Origin: Spirochaetia bacterium
GTDB lineage: Bacteria; Spirochaetota; Spirochaetia; Sphaerochaetales; Sphaerochaetaceae
Assembly: GCA_009930325.1 (NCBI GenBank)
Contig: RZYO01000002.1
Span: forward strand, 1 to 64,000
DNA: 64,000 bases
Direction of reading: 5' to 3'
A model generated the notes under the pieces. It was not told the DNA's origin, searched no databases, and was given only the letters and a program-made list of their open reading frames with translations. The position numbers were made by a program, and so were the translations under genes. Shown piece by piece: positions 43,965-53,441 of this stretch. Position 1 is the stretch's first letter, and each line of letters begins with the position of its first letter.

Positions 43965-44753
43965 ATGCGAACTATTTTATTTGATGATTTTGTTAAAGAA
44001 AATAATGAATTTAAAGATAAAAAGATTGCTCTTTGCATTGGGGTTTTTGATGGTTTACATATTGGGCATCAAGAAATATTAAATAAAGTACTTGATAATG
44101 ATTTGTATTCTGTAGTTATGACATTTAATATAAATCCTAAAATGAAAAGTGGTAGACGAAAAAAAGAAAAACCTTTAATTACTAAGGAATTAAAAACTCT
44201 ATTATTTGAAAAAAAAGGATTTGATTTACAAGTCATTATTGACTTTTCTCAAAAAATCAGTAGACTTACAGCAGATGAGTTTTTGCATATTTTATGTAAA
44301 AATTTACAAATAAAAAAATTAGTTGTTGGAGAGGATTTTCAGTTAGGTAATCCAAAGGCTTCTTTAAAAGCTTTTGAATTGCAAGAACATCTTTCTTCTT
44401 ATTCAAAAGATACTAAGGTAGTTATTACAAAAGCTATTGTTGATGAAAATAATAGAGTAATTAGTTCTTCGAGAATAAGACAATTAATAAAGATGGGCAA
44501 AATGGACGTTGTTCAAAATTTGCTCGGCAGAGAGTATTTGCTGGATTTGGGGTTAACACCTTCCCAATTTTCTGGTAACTCTATGTTTATTAATACAGAG
44601 GATGTAAATCAATTATTACCATGTTGTGGTAAATTTACAGTCCATTGGATTGATGAAGATATTTTATTAAATCTTGTTATTGAACAAGAAGTTTTAATTA
44701 TATCTCCAATTTCAAAGGCCTTTGTGAAAAAAAAGATTCTAGTAATTTGCTAG
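43965..44753 (+). CDS. ribF: FAD synthetase domain protein RibF lacking a recognisable riboflavin kinase domain
   Basis: A 262-residue protein. The nucleotidyltransferase part is complete: LCIGVFDGLHIGHQEIL, VMTFNINPKMKSGRRK, VVGEDFQLGNPKAS and ISSSRIRQLIKMGKM, which together transfer AMP to FMN. The riboflavin kinase domain that follows in ordinary bifunctional RibF (about 120 residues with GFPTAN and a late RxExKF motif) is replaced by about 80 residues with neither motif. It may thus make FAD from FMN only, or have a diverged function. It sits in the normal place between truB and rpsO. Confidence 0.88.
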   Translation: MRTILFDDFVKENNEFKDKKIALCIGVFDGLHIGHQEILNKVLDNDLYSVVMTFNINPKMKSGRRKKEKPLITKELKTLLFEKKGFDLQVIIDFSQKISRLTADEFLHILCKNLQIKKLVVGEDFQLGNPKASLKAFELQEHLSSYSKDTKVVITKAIVDENNRVISSSRIRQLIKMGKMDVVQNLLGREYLLDLGLTPSQFSGNSMFINTEDVNQLLPCCGKFTVHWIDEDILLNLVIEQEVLIISPISKAFVKKKILVIC

Positions 44754-44768
44754 ATTGAGGGTATTTAG

Positions 44769-45035
44769 ATGGTAGCTAAAGAAGAAAAAGCACAAATTGT
44801 TGCTAAGTTTGGCAATTCTGAAACAAACACAGGAAGTACTCATGTACAAATCGCTTTATTAACTGCTCGTATTAATGATTTACAAGCTCATTTTAAAGCT
44901 AATCCTAAAGATCACGCTTCAAGACGTGGTTTATTACAAATGGTTGGCCAAAGAAGAAGACTGCTTCGTTATTTAAAGAATAAGAATATTGACGAATACA
45001 GAACTTTAATTGCTGAATTAGGAATCAGAAAATAA
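44769..45035 (+). CDS. rpsO: 30S ribosomal protein S15
   Basis: An 88-residue protein of normal S15 length. It binds the central domain of 16S rRNA. Typical segments are [58 protein letters not shown] lies before the ATG. It is followed by an intrinsic terminator and then, after a new promoter, by pnp, the same order as in many bacteria, where the segment between them controls PNPase. Confidence 0.98.
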   Translation: MVAKEEKAQIVAKFGNSETNTGSTHVQIALLTARINDLQAHFKANPKDHASRRGLLQMVGQRRRLLRYLKNKNIDEYRTLIAELGIRK

Positions 45036-45052
45036 TTTATAATTATTTATGG

Positions 45053-45094
45053 ATATTGGAGAATGGTAGTAATACAATTCTCCAATATTTTTTT
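45053..45094 (+). terminator. intrinsic terminator between rpsO and pnp
   Basis: ATATTGGAGAAT (45053-45064) pairs exactly with ATTCTCCAATAT (45077-45088) around a 12-base loop, then a run of T. Confidence 0.92.
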
Positions 45095-45107
45095 ATGAGT
45101 GTTTTCA

Positions 45108-45136
45108 TTGAAACATTTATAAAAATAAGTAATAAT
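45108..45136 (+). promoter_or_regulatory. predicted promoter of pnp
   Basis: TTGAAA (45108-45113), 17-base spacer, AATAAT (45131-45136). The leader would be about 95 bases and rich in A, a possible site for PNPase feedback on its own mRNA. Confidence 0.55.
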
Positions 45137-45236
45137 ATATATAACAAGAACTTATAAAAAATAGGGCTAATTTCTATTACATTAGAAACAAAAAAAAAGA
45201 ACTATTAAAAAGAACGAAAAGAATAAGGAATAAGAA

Positions 45237-47438
45237 ATGTTTGAAACAAAAAAGACAAGCGTTCAAATTGGGGATGATACCCTAGTATTTGAAACCGGAA
45301 AAATTGCAAAGCAAACTAGCGGCGCAGTTTATGCTAGATTTGCAGGAAGTGCTGTTATCGCTACTGTTTGTTGTGGAAAAGCCCCAACAGAACCTTTAGA
45401 TTATGTACCACTACAAGTGGAATATAATGAAAAATATTATGCAGCAGGTAAAATTCCTGGTGGTTATATGAAAAGGGAAGCCCGCCCTAAAGATAAAGAA
45501 ATTTTAGTTAGTAGATTAATTGATAGACCAATGAGACCTTTATTTGATAAAGCTTTTGGTAGAGAAATTCAAATTGTTCCAACTGTTGTATCAACAGACC
45601 AAATTAACACCCCAGATATTATTGCTATTAATGCAGCCTCAGCTGCTGTAACTATTAGCGATATTCCTTTTAATGGCCCAATTGCTGCTGTTAGAATGGG
45701 GAAAATTGGAGATCAATATATTGTAAATCCAACTTTCCAACAAATGGAAAAGTGTGAATTAGAAATAGTTGTTGCTGGTACTATGGATGGAATTACCATG
45801 GTAGAAGGTGGGGCTAAGGAAGTTAGCGAAGAAGTAATGCTTGAAGCAATTGCAAAAGCTCATCCAGTAATTAAAGACCTTTGTAAAGCTCAACTAGAAT
45901 TAAAGAAAATTGCTGGAAAAGAGAAACTTCCAGTATTTGTAGAAGATGTAGACTTATCATGGTTAGACCCTGTTAAAGAATATGCTTATCCATTAATTGA
46001 GAAAGCCTCTTTTGTAAAAGGAAAAATGGAAAGATATGCAGCTTTAAAAGAAGCTCATGTTATGATTGAAGAAAAATTTGCTGAATTATTTGAAGGTGAT
46101 GATAAGAGAAAATCTCAATTAGCTCATTTATATGATGATTTAGAATATATTATTTTAAGAAAATCAATCTTAGAAAATGGTGTTAGAACTGATGGTCGTA
46201 AAGTTACAGATATTAGACCTATAACATGTGAAGTTGGATTATTACCAAAGACTCATGGTTCTGCATTATTTACTAGAGGTGAAACTCAATCTCTTGCAAC
46301 TACAACTTTAGGAACTGCAAGTGATGAACAAATGTTTGATGATATTGATGGAGAAAAATCATTCTCTTCATTTATGTTACATTATAATTTCCCTCCATAC
46401 TCAGTTGGCGAATGTGGTCGACTTACAACAGGAAGAAGAGAAATTGGCCATGGTCATTTAGCTCAAAGAGCTTTATCTGCAATTATTCCTGATAAAGATA
46501 AATTCCCTTATACAATTAGAATTGTATCTGAAATAATGGAATCAAATGGTTCTTCTTCTATGGCATCAGTTTGTGGTGGTTGTTTATCATTGATGGATGC
46601 TGGGGTTCCAATTAAAAAACCTGTAGCAGGTATTGCAATGGGATTAATTACAGAAGGTGCTGATTATTCTAATTATGTTGTATTATCCGATATTTTAGGT
46701 GAAGAAGATCACTTAGGTGACATGGATTTTAAAGTTACAGGAACTGAAGAAGGTATTACAGCTTTCCAAATGGATATTAAAATCGCTGGTGTTACTCCTG
46801 AAATAATGCAAAAAGCTCTTAAACAAGCAAAAGATGGTAGATTACATATCTTAAACATTATGAAGGAAGAAATTTCTTCACCAAGAGAAGATATCAATGA
46901 AAATGCTCCTAAAATCTTAACAATGAAAGTTGATGAAGACAAGATTGGTGCAGTTATTGGTACCGGTGGTAAAACAATCAAAGGTATTGCAACTCAGACT
47001 GGTGCTGAAGTTAATATTTCTGATGATGGTACAATTACAATTTATGGTAAAAATAGTGCATCTGCTCAAAAGGCAAAAGATTTAGTTAAATCTATTGTTG
47101 AAGAACCAGAACCAGGTAAAATTTATCAAGGTACTGTTAAGAGAATAATGGACTTTGGTGCATTTATTGAAATTTTACCAGGAAAAGAAGGCTTATGCCA
47201 TATTTCTAAGTTAGATAAGAAAAGAGTAAAAACTGTTGATGAAGTATTAACTATTGGTCAAGAAATTCCAGTAAAATTAATGGAAATTGATAGACAAGGT
47301 AGATTAAACCTTTCATATGTTGATGCACTTTATCCAAATGAATCAAATGAAGAAGCTCCAGCAAAAGAAAAATCTGATTATAAGAAGAATGATAGATCAG
47401 AGAAGAAACCTTTTAAGAAAAGAGAGCCTAGAAACTAA
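45237..47438 (+). CDS. pnp: polyribonucleotide nucleotidyltransferase (PNPase)
   Basis: A 733-residue phosphate-dependent 3' exonuclease. Two RNase PH domains are joined by an alpha-helical domain; the second contains the catalytic region [35 protein letters not shown] domain with [17 protein letters not shown] and an S1 domain with [26 protein letters not shown] follow, then a Lys/Arg/Glu tail. It starts with an AAGGAA box. Its TAA shares a base with the dut ATG (TAATG). Confidence 0.98.
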   Translation: MFETKKTSVQIGDDTLVFETGKIAKQTSGAVYARFAGSAVIATVCCGKAPTEPLDYVPLQVEYNEKYYAAGKIPGGYMKREARPKDKEILVSRLIDRPMRPLFDKAFGREIQIVPTVVSTDQINTPDIIAINAASAAVTISDIPFNGPIAAVRMGKIGDQYIVNPTFQQMEKCELEIVVAGTMDGITMVEGGAKEVSEEVMLEAIAKAHPVIKDLCKAQLELKKIAGKEKLPVFVEDVDLSWLDPVKEYAYPLIEKASFVKGKMERYAALKEAHVMIEEKFAELFEGDDKRKSQLAHLYDDLEYIILRKSILENGVRTDGRKVTDIRPITCEVGLLPKTHGSALFTRGETQSLATTTLGTASDEQMFDDIDGEKSFSSFMLHYNFPPYSVGECGRLTTGRREIGHGHLAQRALSAIIPDKDKFPYTIRIVSEIMESNGSSSMASVCGGCLSLMDAGVPIKKPVAGIAMGLITEGADYSNYVVLSDILGEEDHLGDMDFKVTGTEEGITAFQMDIKIAGVTPEIMQKALKQAKDGRLHILNIMKEEISSPREDINENAPKILTMKVDEDKIGAVIGTGGKTIKGIATQTGAEVNISDDGTITIYGKNSASAQKAKDLVKSIVEEPEPGKIYQGTVKRIMDFGAFIEILPGKEGLCHISKLDKKRVKTVDEVLTIGQEIPVKLMEIDRQGRLNLSYVDALYPNESNEEAPAKEKSDYKKNDRSEKKPFKKREPRN

Positions 47439-47878
47439 TGATTGATATTGTTGTAAAAACAATAGTAGAGGAAGGGGCAACTCTTCCAAAACAAACTACA
47501 GCTTTGAGCGCTGGTTCTGATATTTCAGCAAAGCTCTCAAAGCCTTTCGTTTTAAAGCCAGGAGATTATTCATTAATCCCAACAGGATTAAAAATAGCAT
47601 TACCTCCTGGTTATGAAGCACAAGTGAGACCACGAAGTGGTTTAGCGGCTAAATATGGAGTTACTGTATTAAATTCTCCTGGCACAATAGATGCTGATTA
47701 TCGTGGTGAAGTTAAAGTTATTTTAATTAATCATGGGAAAAATGATTTTATTATTAATAATGGTGATAGAATTGCTCAATTCGTTATTGCACCAATTGTT
47801 AATACTACATTTATTGAAGTTGATGAATTAGATGATACAGACCGTGGTGAAGGTGGTTTTGGTTCTACTGGAGTTTAA
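47438..47878 (+). CDS. dut: deoxyuridine triphosphatase
   Basis: A 146-residue dUTPase that keeps uracil out of DNA and supplies dUMP. All five motifs are present: [45 protein letters not shown] and the carboxy-terminal [10 protein letters not shown] that closes the active site. Length is normal for the trimeric type. It is coupled to pnp by a one-base overlap and followed after three bases by lptF. Confidence 0.97.
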   Translation: MIDIVVKTIVEEGATLPKQTTALSAGSDISAKLSKPFVLKPGDYSLIPTGLKIALPPGYEAQVRPRSGLAAKYGVTVLNSPGTIDADYRGEVKVILINHGKNDFIINNGDRIAQFVIAPIVNTTFIEVDELDDTDRGEGGFGSTGV

Positions 47879-47881
47879 ATT

Positions 47882-49144
47882 TTGATTTCAAGAATAAGAA
47901 AAAAACAATTATTTAAGTATATAGGGCAAGAATATGTTCTTGCCTTCTTAGTTGCTTTTGTTTTTTTCTTTTTTATTTTTTTTATAAATCAAATTTTGTT
48001 ATTAGCTAAAAAAATATTACTAAGCAATGTAGATTTTTTTACAATGATACATCTTGTTGTTTTAGCTATTCCTCAATTTCTGTTGTATACTTTTCCTTTT
48101 GCATCGTTAAGTGGTGCTGCTATGGTTGTTGGTGATTTTAATTCATCAAATGAAATACTTGCATTAAGAAGTTGTGGGTTTTCTATTAAAGAAATATATA
48201 TACCGATAGCTTTGATATCAATTATTTTTTCTATTGTGTGTTTTTTAGTGGCTGACATATTAATGCCATATAGTGCTTTAAAGTATCAGCAATTGTATAT
48301 CGAATTATTAACTAAAAGTCCTGGAGTAGAATTGAAAAGCTATTCAAGTAATGTTTTTGATAATTTTTTAATAACTAATGGAACTGTTGATAATAATAAA
48401 ATTGAAGATGTAACTCTTTTAAGGAATTTTGATGATAATTCCTCAATGGTAATTAATTCTAAAAAAGGAGAGTTGAATTTAATTGATGCAAATAATTTGA
48501 TTTATACGCTCAATATAGAAAAGCCTAAAATTATTTTTTCAGATACTGATGCCCCTGAAAATTGGCAAATAGTTAATGCTTCTAATGCAATTTATTATAT
48601 TGATTTTTCTTCTAATCTCTCAAAAGTTAGTGCAAATTTACCTTCAAATTATTCAAGTGTAGATTTGATTTCCAAAATAAACCAAAATAAACCGCTTTTA
48701 AAAGCCAATGTAGATAATAATAAATATTTATATAGTTCTGCAACTTTAAATTTAGCAAAAAATTTTGAGATAAATAAGACTTCTAATAATTTAAATTTAA
48801 ATTCTTTTATTGATGATTATAATTATCTACCACAAATTAATTTGAGACCAATTGATTTTTATTTGAATTATTATAGAGCTGAATTAAATAAAAAGTTCGC
48901 TCTCAGTGCAGCTTGTTTTTTCTTAATTTTAATTACAATACCTTTATCTTTTATGAAATTTAAACATGGAAGACTAGTTGGATTTGGATTGTCTATGTTT
49001 ATAGCAATAATATATTGGTATTTATTATTTATAGCTCAATTAAAAACTTTCCAATTTGCAATAAATCCCTTATTTATTATTTGGAGCCCAAATATGATTG
49101 TGGTATTATTATCAATTATTTTGATTTTGCTTTGGAGAGTTTGA
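47882..49144 (+). CDS. lptF: LptF/LptG family permease (first of two)
   Basis: A 420-residue inner-membrane protein with the family layout: two membrane segments near the start, a third and fourth after residue 60, a periplasmic beta-jellyroll-like domain (about residues 130-300), then two or three segments at the end. It corresponds to LptF in order. With LptG it forms the membrane part of the ABC exporter that extracts lipopolysaccharide or a related glycolipid. Treponemes carry these genes although classical LPS is absent or unusual, so the cargo is open. The start is TTG with TGGAG before it. Its TGA shares one base with the next ATG. Confidence 0.85.
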   Translation: MISRIRKKQLFKYIGQEYVLAFLVAFVFFFFIFFINQILLLAKKILLSNVDFFTMIHLVVLAIPQFLLYTFPFASLSGAAMVVGDFNSSNEILALRSCGFSIKEIYIPIALISIIFSIVCFLVADILMPYSALKYQQLYIELLTKSPGVELKSYSSNVFDNFLITNGTVDNNKIEDVTLLRNFDDNSSMVINSKKGELNLIDANNLIYTLNIEKPKIIFSDTDAPENWQIVNASNAIYYIDFSSNLSKVSANLPSNYSSVDLISKINQNKPLLKANVDNNKYLYSSATLNLAKNFEINKTSNNLNLNSFIDDYNYLPQINLRPIDFYLNYYRAELNKKFALSAACFFLILITIPLSFMKFKHGRLVGFGLSMFIAIIYWYLLFIAQLKTFQFAINPLFIIWSPNMIVVLLSIILILLWRV

Positions 49145-50241
49145 TGAAAATATTAAATAAATATATTTCTTTAACTTTTTTGAAAATTTTATTATCAACA
49201 ATTGCCCTTACGACACTCTTATTGGTATGTGTTGATTTATTTTCAAATTTTGATTCATATATTCAAAATAATATTTCTTGGTTAAATATTACTATTTTAA
49301 GTATAAGTTTAATTCCACAGTCAATAATTCTTGTATTGGCACCTGCTACTTTATTTTCTGTAACATTTTTACTTTCTCAATTATATGCAAGTAATGAAAT
49401 AATTGCTTTTTTATCAAGTGGTATTTCGTTAAAAAAGATATATTCTAAAATTTTGTTTGTTATGTTAATTCTAACTATTTTTTCATCTGTTTTTAATGAA
49501 AATTTTGTTTTACAATCTAGAATAGATAGAGAACAATTAAAAAACAAATTGTTTAATATTAATTATAATTTTGATAATACTAACATTGGATTAATAGATT
49601 CATTAAATAATACGATTATTTATGCAAATACATATATTGAGAAAGATAAGACTTTATATAAAGTTGTTGTATTAAAAAAAGATTCTTCAAATAATATTAT
49701 TGAGAGACTTGATTCGAAAACTGCCGTATGGAATAGTATAAATAATGATTGGATTTTATACGATACGATAGTAAATGGTATTAGTGAAGATAATATAGAA
49801 GTCAAAACGTATGAAAAATATGAAGATAATAGTATAAATTTAGAGCCTAATCTTTTTAGAAATTTATCATCAGATATTCAAACAATGATGCTTTCAAGTG
49901 CATTAAAGTATTTAAAAATTCAAAAAAAAGTAAACTTAAAATTATGGTATGAAAATATGTCAGATTTTCTTGATAGATTGTTAAAACCTTTTTCAGCCTT
50001 CCTTATGACTATAATAGCCTTAAGTATAGATTATAGAAATAAAAAGAATGTATTTCTTTTTTCTATTTTTAACTCAGTTATAATTGCAGTTATTTATTAT
50101 GTGGTAAATATGGTTACCTTAATAATGAGCAAACAAGCTATTATTAATCCATATATTGGAATATTATTACCTTATCTGGTTGTTTTGTTTGTTCCTTTTG
50201 TTTTAAATAGGATAAAAACTATTCCCTTTAGTAGGAAATAG
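49144..50241 (+). CDS. lptG: LptF/LptG family permease (second of two)
   Basis: A 365-residue membrane protein of the same family as its neighbour: hydrophobic segments at about residues 13-35, 50-75 and 95-115, a periplasmic domain, and three more at the carboxy end. Partner of the preceding protein in a heterodimer. I start at the ATG at 49144 (MKILNKYISLTF), supported by GGAGAG and the TGATG overlap; a longer frame from 49015 lies wholly within the previous gene. No LptB ATPase gene is in the window. Confidence 0.85.
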   Translation: MKILNKYISLTFLKILLSTIALTTLLLVCVDLFSNFDSYIQNNISWLNITILSISLIPQSIILVLAPATLFSVTFLLSQLYASNEIIAFLSSGISLKKIYSKILFVMLILTIFSSVFNENFVLQSRIDREQLKNKLFNINYNFDNTNIGLIDSLNNTIIYANTYIEKDKTLYKVVVLKKDSSNNIIERLDSKTAVWNSINNDWILYDTIVNGISEDNIEVKTYEKYEDNSINLEPNLFRNLSSDIQTMMLSSALKYLKIQKKVNLKLWYENMSDFLDRLLKPFSAFLMTIIALSIDYRNKKNVFLFSIFNSVIIAVIYYVVNMVTLIMSKQAIINPYIGILLPYLVVLFVPFVLNRIKTIPFSRK

Positions 50242-50295
50242 TTGAAAATTTTTATAACATAAAGTAAGTTAGTACAAGTAAAAAAGGAATATATT

Positions 50296-51417
50296 GTGAA
50301 AAAATTATATACAAAAATTCATCAAGATAAAGATACAAAAGCACGTTTAGGTTTAGTTGAATTAGATCATGGCGTTGTAGAGACTCCTGCTTTTATGCCT
50401 GTAGGTACTAATGGAACTGTTAAAGGTATTTACCATGATAAGGTAAAAGAAATTGGTTACAATTTAATATTGGGAAATACATATCATCTATATTTAAGAC
50501 CCGGTACTGAAGTTTTAGATAGTTTTAATGGGTTACATAATTTTTCTAACTGGGATGGCAATATTCTAACTGATAGTGGAGGGTTCCAAGTTTTTTCACT
50601 ATCAAATTTAAGAAAAATAAAAGATAGTGGTGTTCATTTTAGATCTCATATTGATGGATCAAAACATATTTTTACTCCTGAAAAAGTTATTGATATTCAA
50701 AAAAGTATAGGTAGTGATATTTGTATGATTCTTGATGTTTGTACGCCTCCAGATATTCCATACAGAGCTGCTAAAGAAGCAATGAATACAACCCATAGTT
50801 GGGCAAAGCGAGCATGTGATTATGGTAATCAACTTGAAGGGTTTAAAGGCAATATGTTTGGTATTGTTCAAGGTAATTTCTATAAAGATTTAAGAAAAGA
50901 AAGTGCTGAATATATTTCTTCATTAGATTTTCCAGGTATTGCAATTGGGGGATTATCAGTTGGTGAAGAAAAAGAAGCTTTCTATGATTATTTAAGCTAT
51001 ACTGCACAATATGTAGATGATACAAAACCAAGATATGTTATGGGTATTGGATCCCCAGATTATATTTTAAATGCTGTTGAAAATGGAATTGATTTATTTG
51101 ACTGTGTTTTAGCAACTAGAATGGGAAGGAACGGTGCTGTTTTTAGTGATGATGGTCTAGTGACTTTGAAAAAAGCAGTCCATAAATTTGATCATAATCC
51201 AATTGATGAGAATTGTACGTGTACAGCTTGTCAAAAGTATTCAAGAGCTTATATGCATCATATGGTTAAGACAAATGAAATGCTTGGAGGTATGTTAGCT
51301 ACAGAGCATAATTTAACTTATTTATATAATTTATTAGCTAGAGTAAGAGAAGCAATTAAAGAAGATAGATTTAAACAATTTAAAAAGGAATACCTTGAAA
51401 GATTCTATTCAAAATAA
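50296..51417 (+). CDS. tgt: queuine/preQ1 tRNA-guanine transglycosylase
   Basis: A 373-residue enzyme that swaps guanine 34 of certain tRNAs for preQ1. It has DSGGFQVFSL with Asp93, GGLSVGE, the nucleophile region GIDLFDCVLATRMGRNG and the zinc-binding CTCTACQKYSRAYMHHM. Length is normal. The start is GTG with AAGGAA before it. It provides the substrate for QueA (near 26 kb). The last 23 bases overlap murJ. Confidence 0.97.
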   Translation: MKKLYTKIHQDKDTKARLGLVELDHGVVETPAFMPVGTNGTVKGIYHDKVKEIGYNLILGNTYHLYLRPGTEVLDSFNGLHNFSNWDGNILTDSGGFQVFSLSNLRKIKDSGVHFRSHIDGSKHIFTPEKVIDIQKSIGSDICMILDVCTPPDIPYRAAKEAMNTTHSWAKRACDYGNQLEGFKGNMFGIVQGNFYKDLRKESAEYISSLDFPGIAIGGLSVGEEKEAFYDYLSYTAQYVDDTKPRYVMGIGSPDYILNAVENGIDLFDCVLATRMGRNGAVFSDDGLVTLKKAVHKFDHNPIDENCTCTACQKYSRAYMHHMVKTNEMLGGMLATEHNLTYLYNLLARVREAIKEDRFKQFKKEYLERFYSK

Positions 51418-52927
51418 AGAAAATACAAAAAATTCAACAATTGTGATGGTTTTAACTTTAATATCACGATTGTTGGGAATTATTAAGGCAAGAGTTATTA
51501 CAACAGCATTTGGAGCTACTTCAACAGCTGATGTAATAAATGTTGCCTTTTACTTACCTAATAATTTAAGAAAAATCTTTGCAGAAGGCGCTATTACCTC
51601 TGCCTTTATTCCAAGTTTAACTAAATCAAAAGAAAAATCTTATCGAAATCATTTATTGAGTTTAATGTTAACCTTTCAACTTATATTATTCTCAATAATT
51701 ATTTTATTATTTGTATTTTTTGGTAGGCAAATTTTTGCTTTTATTAGTGCTTTTGATGGAAATGAATTAGAATTAGGTGCAAAGTTATTACCTTATTTTA
51801 TTGCCTTTTTATCATTCATTTCTATAGCAAATATTTTTTCAGCTATTTTACAAACCGATAAAAAGTTTTTTATTTATGGAATTGCCCCTTTATTTTTTTC
51901 AATATCATTAATAATATTTGTTTCTCTGACTAATAAAGAATTAGGTGCCATGTCTATGGCATATGGTGTATTAATTGCAAGCTTTATTCAATTTCTGTTT
52001 ACAATGAATTTAACATTAAAAAACGGATATTCTATTAAATTGTCACTAAATTTTAAAGATAAAGAATTTAAAAGGATTTTACATCTTTGGTTAATAGTTA
52101 TCGGTTCTTCAGTTGCAGCAATACTTTCACAACAATTTTCTACTTATTTAGCGTCTACTTTAGATACAGGAAGTGCAACAGCTTTTTCAAATTCAATGAT
52201 TTTCTTTTCAACTCCTTATGGAATAGTAAATGCAGGTTTTATTACAGTTGTGTATCCTTTATTAGCAGAGTCTTATGAAGAGAATAATATAAAAGCTTTT
52301 AAAGCAAATATTTTATATGGAATAGAAGGGATGATCAATCTTTTCATCCCTGCAACAATACTATTAATGTTTTTGAGTAAAGAGTTTGTTGCAATATTAT
52401 TACAAAATGGTAAATTTACCTTTGAAAATACTAAATTGACAGCATCAATTATATTTTATCTTGTAATTGGCTTAACAATAATTGGGTTATATTCTTTATT
52501 GAATAAATGTCTTATCTCAATAAGAAAAGAAAAATTATCACTTGTTTTAAATATTTCTCAAGCTGTTATTGATGTAATATTATCAATTTTATTAATAAAT
52601 AAAATTGGTGTTATTGCTCTTCCAATTGCCAATAGTGTTTCATTTTTTATTGTATTGATAATTCATATTATATATTTGAAAGATCAGATATCAATAGCTC
52701 ATATTTTCAAAACTTTAGCTAAAACCTTATTAGCAAATATTCCTTTGGTTATAGCTTTAATAATTTATAAAATGTATTCTTCGCTGTGGTATATTGATGG
52801 TTCTACATTTATGAATTTATTCAAAATGATTTTATTGTGTTCTGTATTAGCTCTTATTATTTTAATCTCTTATTCTCTATTTAAAATACCTTTTATTCAA
52901 TATTTCAAAAAAAGTAAAAATTATTAG
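51395..52927 (+). CDS. murJ: lipid II flippase MurJ
   Basis: A 510-residue inner-membrane protein with about fourteen membrane segments, of the MviN/MurJ group that moves the peptidoglycan precursor lipid II outwards. Family blocks near the start are clear: SRLLGIIKARVITTAFGATSTADVINVAFYLPNNLRKIFAEGAITSAFIP. The start codon is TTG with AAGGAA five bases before it, lying in the end of tgt, so expression is coupled to tgt. No terminator is seen; the next gene follows after 76 bases. Confidence 0.94.
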   Translation: MKDSIQNKENTKNSTIVMVLTLISRLLGIIKARVITTAFGATSTADVINVAFYLPNNLRKIFAEGAITSAFIPSLTKSKEKSYRNHLLSLMLTFQLILFSIIILLFVFFGRQIFAFISAFDGNELELGAKLLPYFIAFLSFISIANIFSAILQTDKKFFIYGIAPLFFSISLIIFVSLTNKELGAMSMAYGVLIASFIQFLFTMNLTLKNGYSIKLSLNFKDKEFKRILHLWLIVIGSSVAAILSQQFSTYLASTLDTGSATAFSNSMIFFSTPYGIVNAGFITVVYPLLAESYEENNIKAFKANILYGIEGMINLFIPATILLMFLSKEFVAILLQNGKFTFENTKLTASIIFYLVIGLTIIGLYSLLNKCLISIRKEKLSLVLNISQAVIDVILSILLINKIGVIALPIANSVSFFIVLIIHIIYLKDQISIAHIFKTLAKTLLANIPLVIALIIYKMYSSLWYIDGSTFMNLFKMILLCSVLALIILISYSLFKIPFIQYFKKSKNY

Positions 52928-53003
52928 CATTTGTTGTTTTTGCAACAGTGAATTTGTAAATATAATTATAATATCTACTTATAATAAATTTACGGAGTTT
53001 AAA

Positions 53004-53339
53004 ATGAAAGAAAAGATTTATACAATGAGTGATAATAATACTAAAATTATTGAAGCTGTTATTAAAGATGAGAATTTACATTATATGCATATGGTTTTAT
53101 TTCAAAATGAGAGTTTAAATCCCCATTATTCTAATGCAAATGTATATATGACTGTAAGAGAAGGGAAATTATCTTTAAGTTTAAATGATGGTGAATATAT
53201 TGTTTATGAAAAAAATACTGTAGTAAATATTCCTTTTAATACAAAAATGAATGTACAAAATCATAATAAAGAAGTCTTAGAATTGATTGTTATAAAAGCG
53301 CCCGCTCCTAATAGTGAAATCTATACACAAACAATATAA
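53004..53339 (+). CDS. small cupin-like protein
   Basis: A 111-residue protein with a single cupin-type beta barrel: HYMHMVLFQNESLNPHYSNANVYMTVREGKLSLSLNDGEYIVYEKNTVVNIP matches the usual two cupin motifs and the intermotif loop. The His and Glu metal ligands are partly present (His in LNPHYS), but a full HxH...E set is not clear, so enzymatic activity is uncertain. CGGAG lies before the ATG. Probably a metal- or small-molecule-binding protein. It ends at a bidirectional terminator shared with greA. Confidence 0.72.
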   Translation: MKEKIYTMSDNNTKIIEAVIKDENLHYMHMVLFQNESLNPHYSNANVYMTVREGKLSLSLNDGEYIVYEKNTVVNIPFNTKMNVQNHNKEVLELIVIKAPAPNSEIYTQTI

Positions 53340-53362
53340 TTAATAATTCCATCTATAAAAAA

Positions 53363-53416
53363 CCTCTATACCTTATGATAATTATTTATCATGAAAGTCT
53401 AGAGGCTTTTTTTATT
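53363..53416. terminator. bidirectional terminator between the cupin gene and greA
   Basis: CCTCTA (53363-53368) pairs with TAGAGG (53400-53405); an inner TGATAA/TTATCA hairpin lies in the loop. A runs precede and T runs follow. Confidence 0.82.
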
Positions 53417-53441
53417 TTTGTTTATATCTTATTTAAACTAA

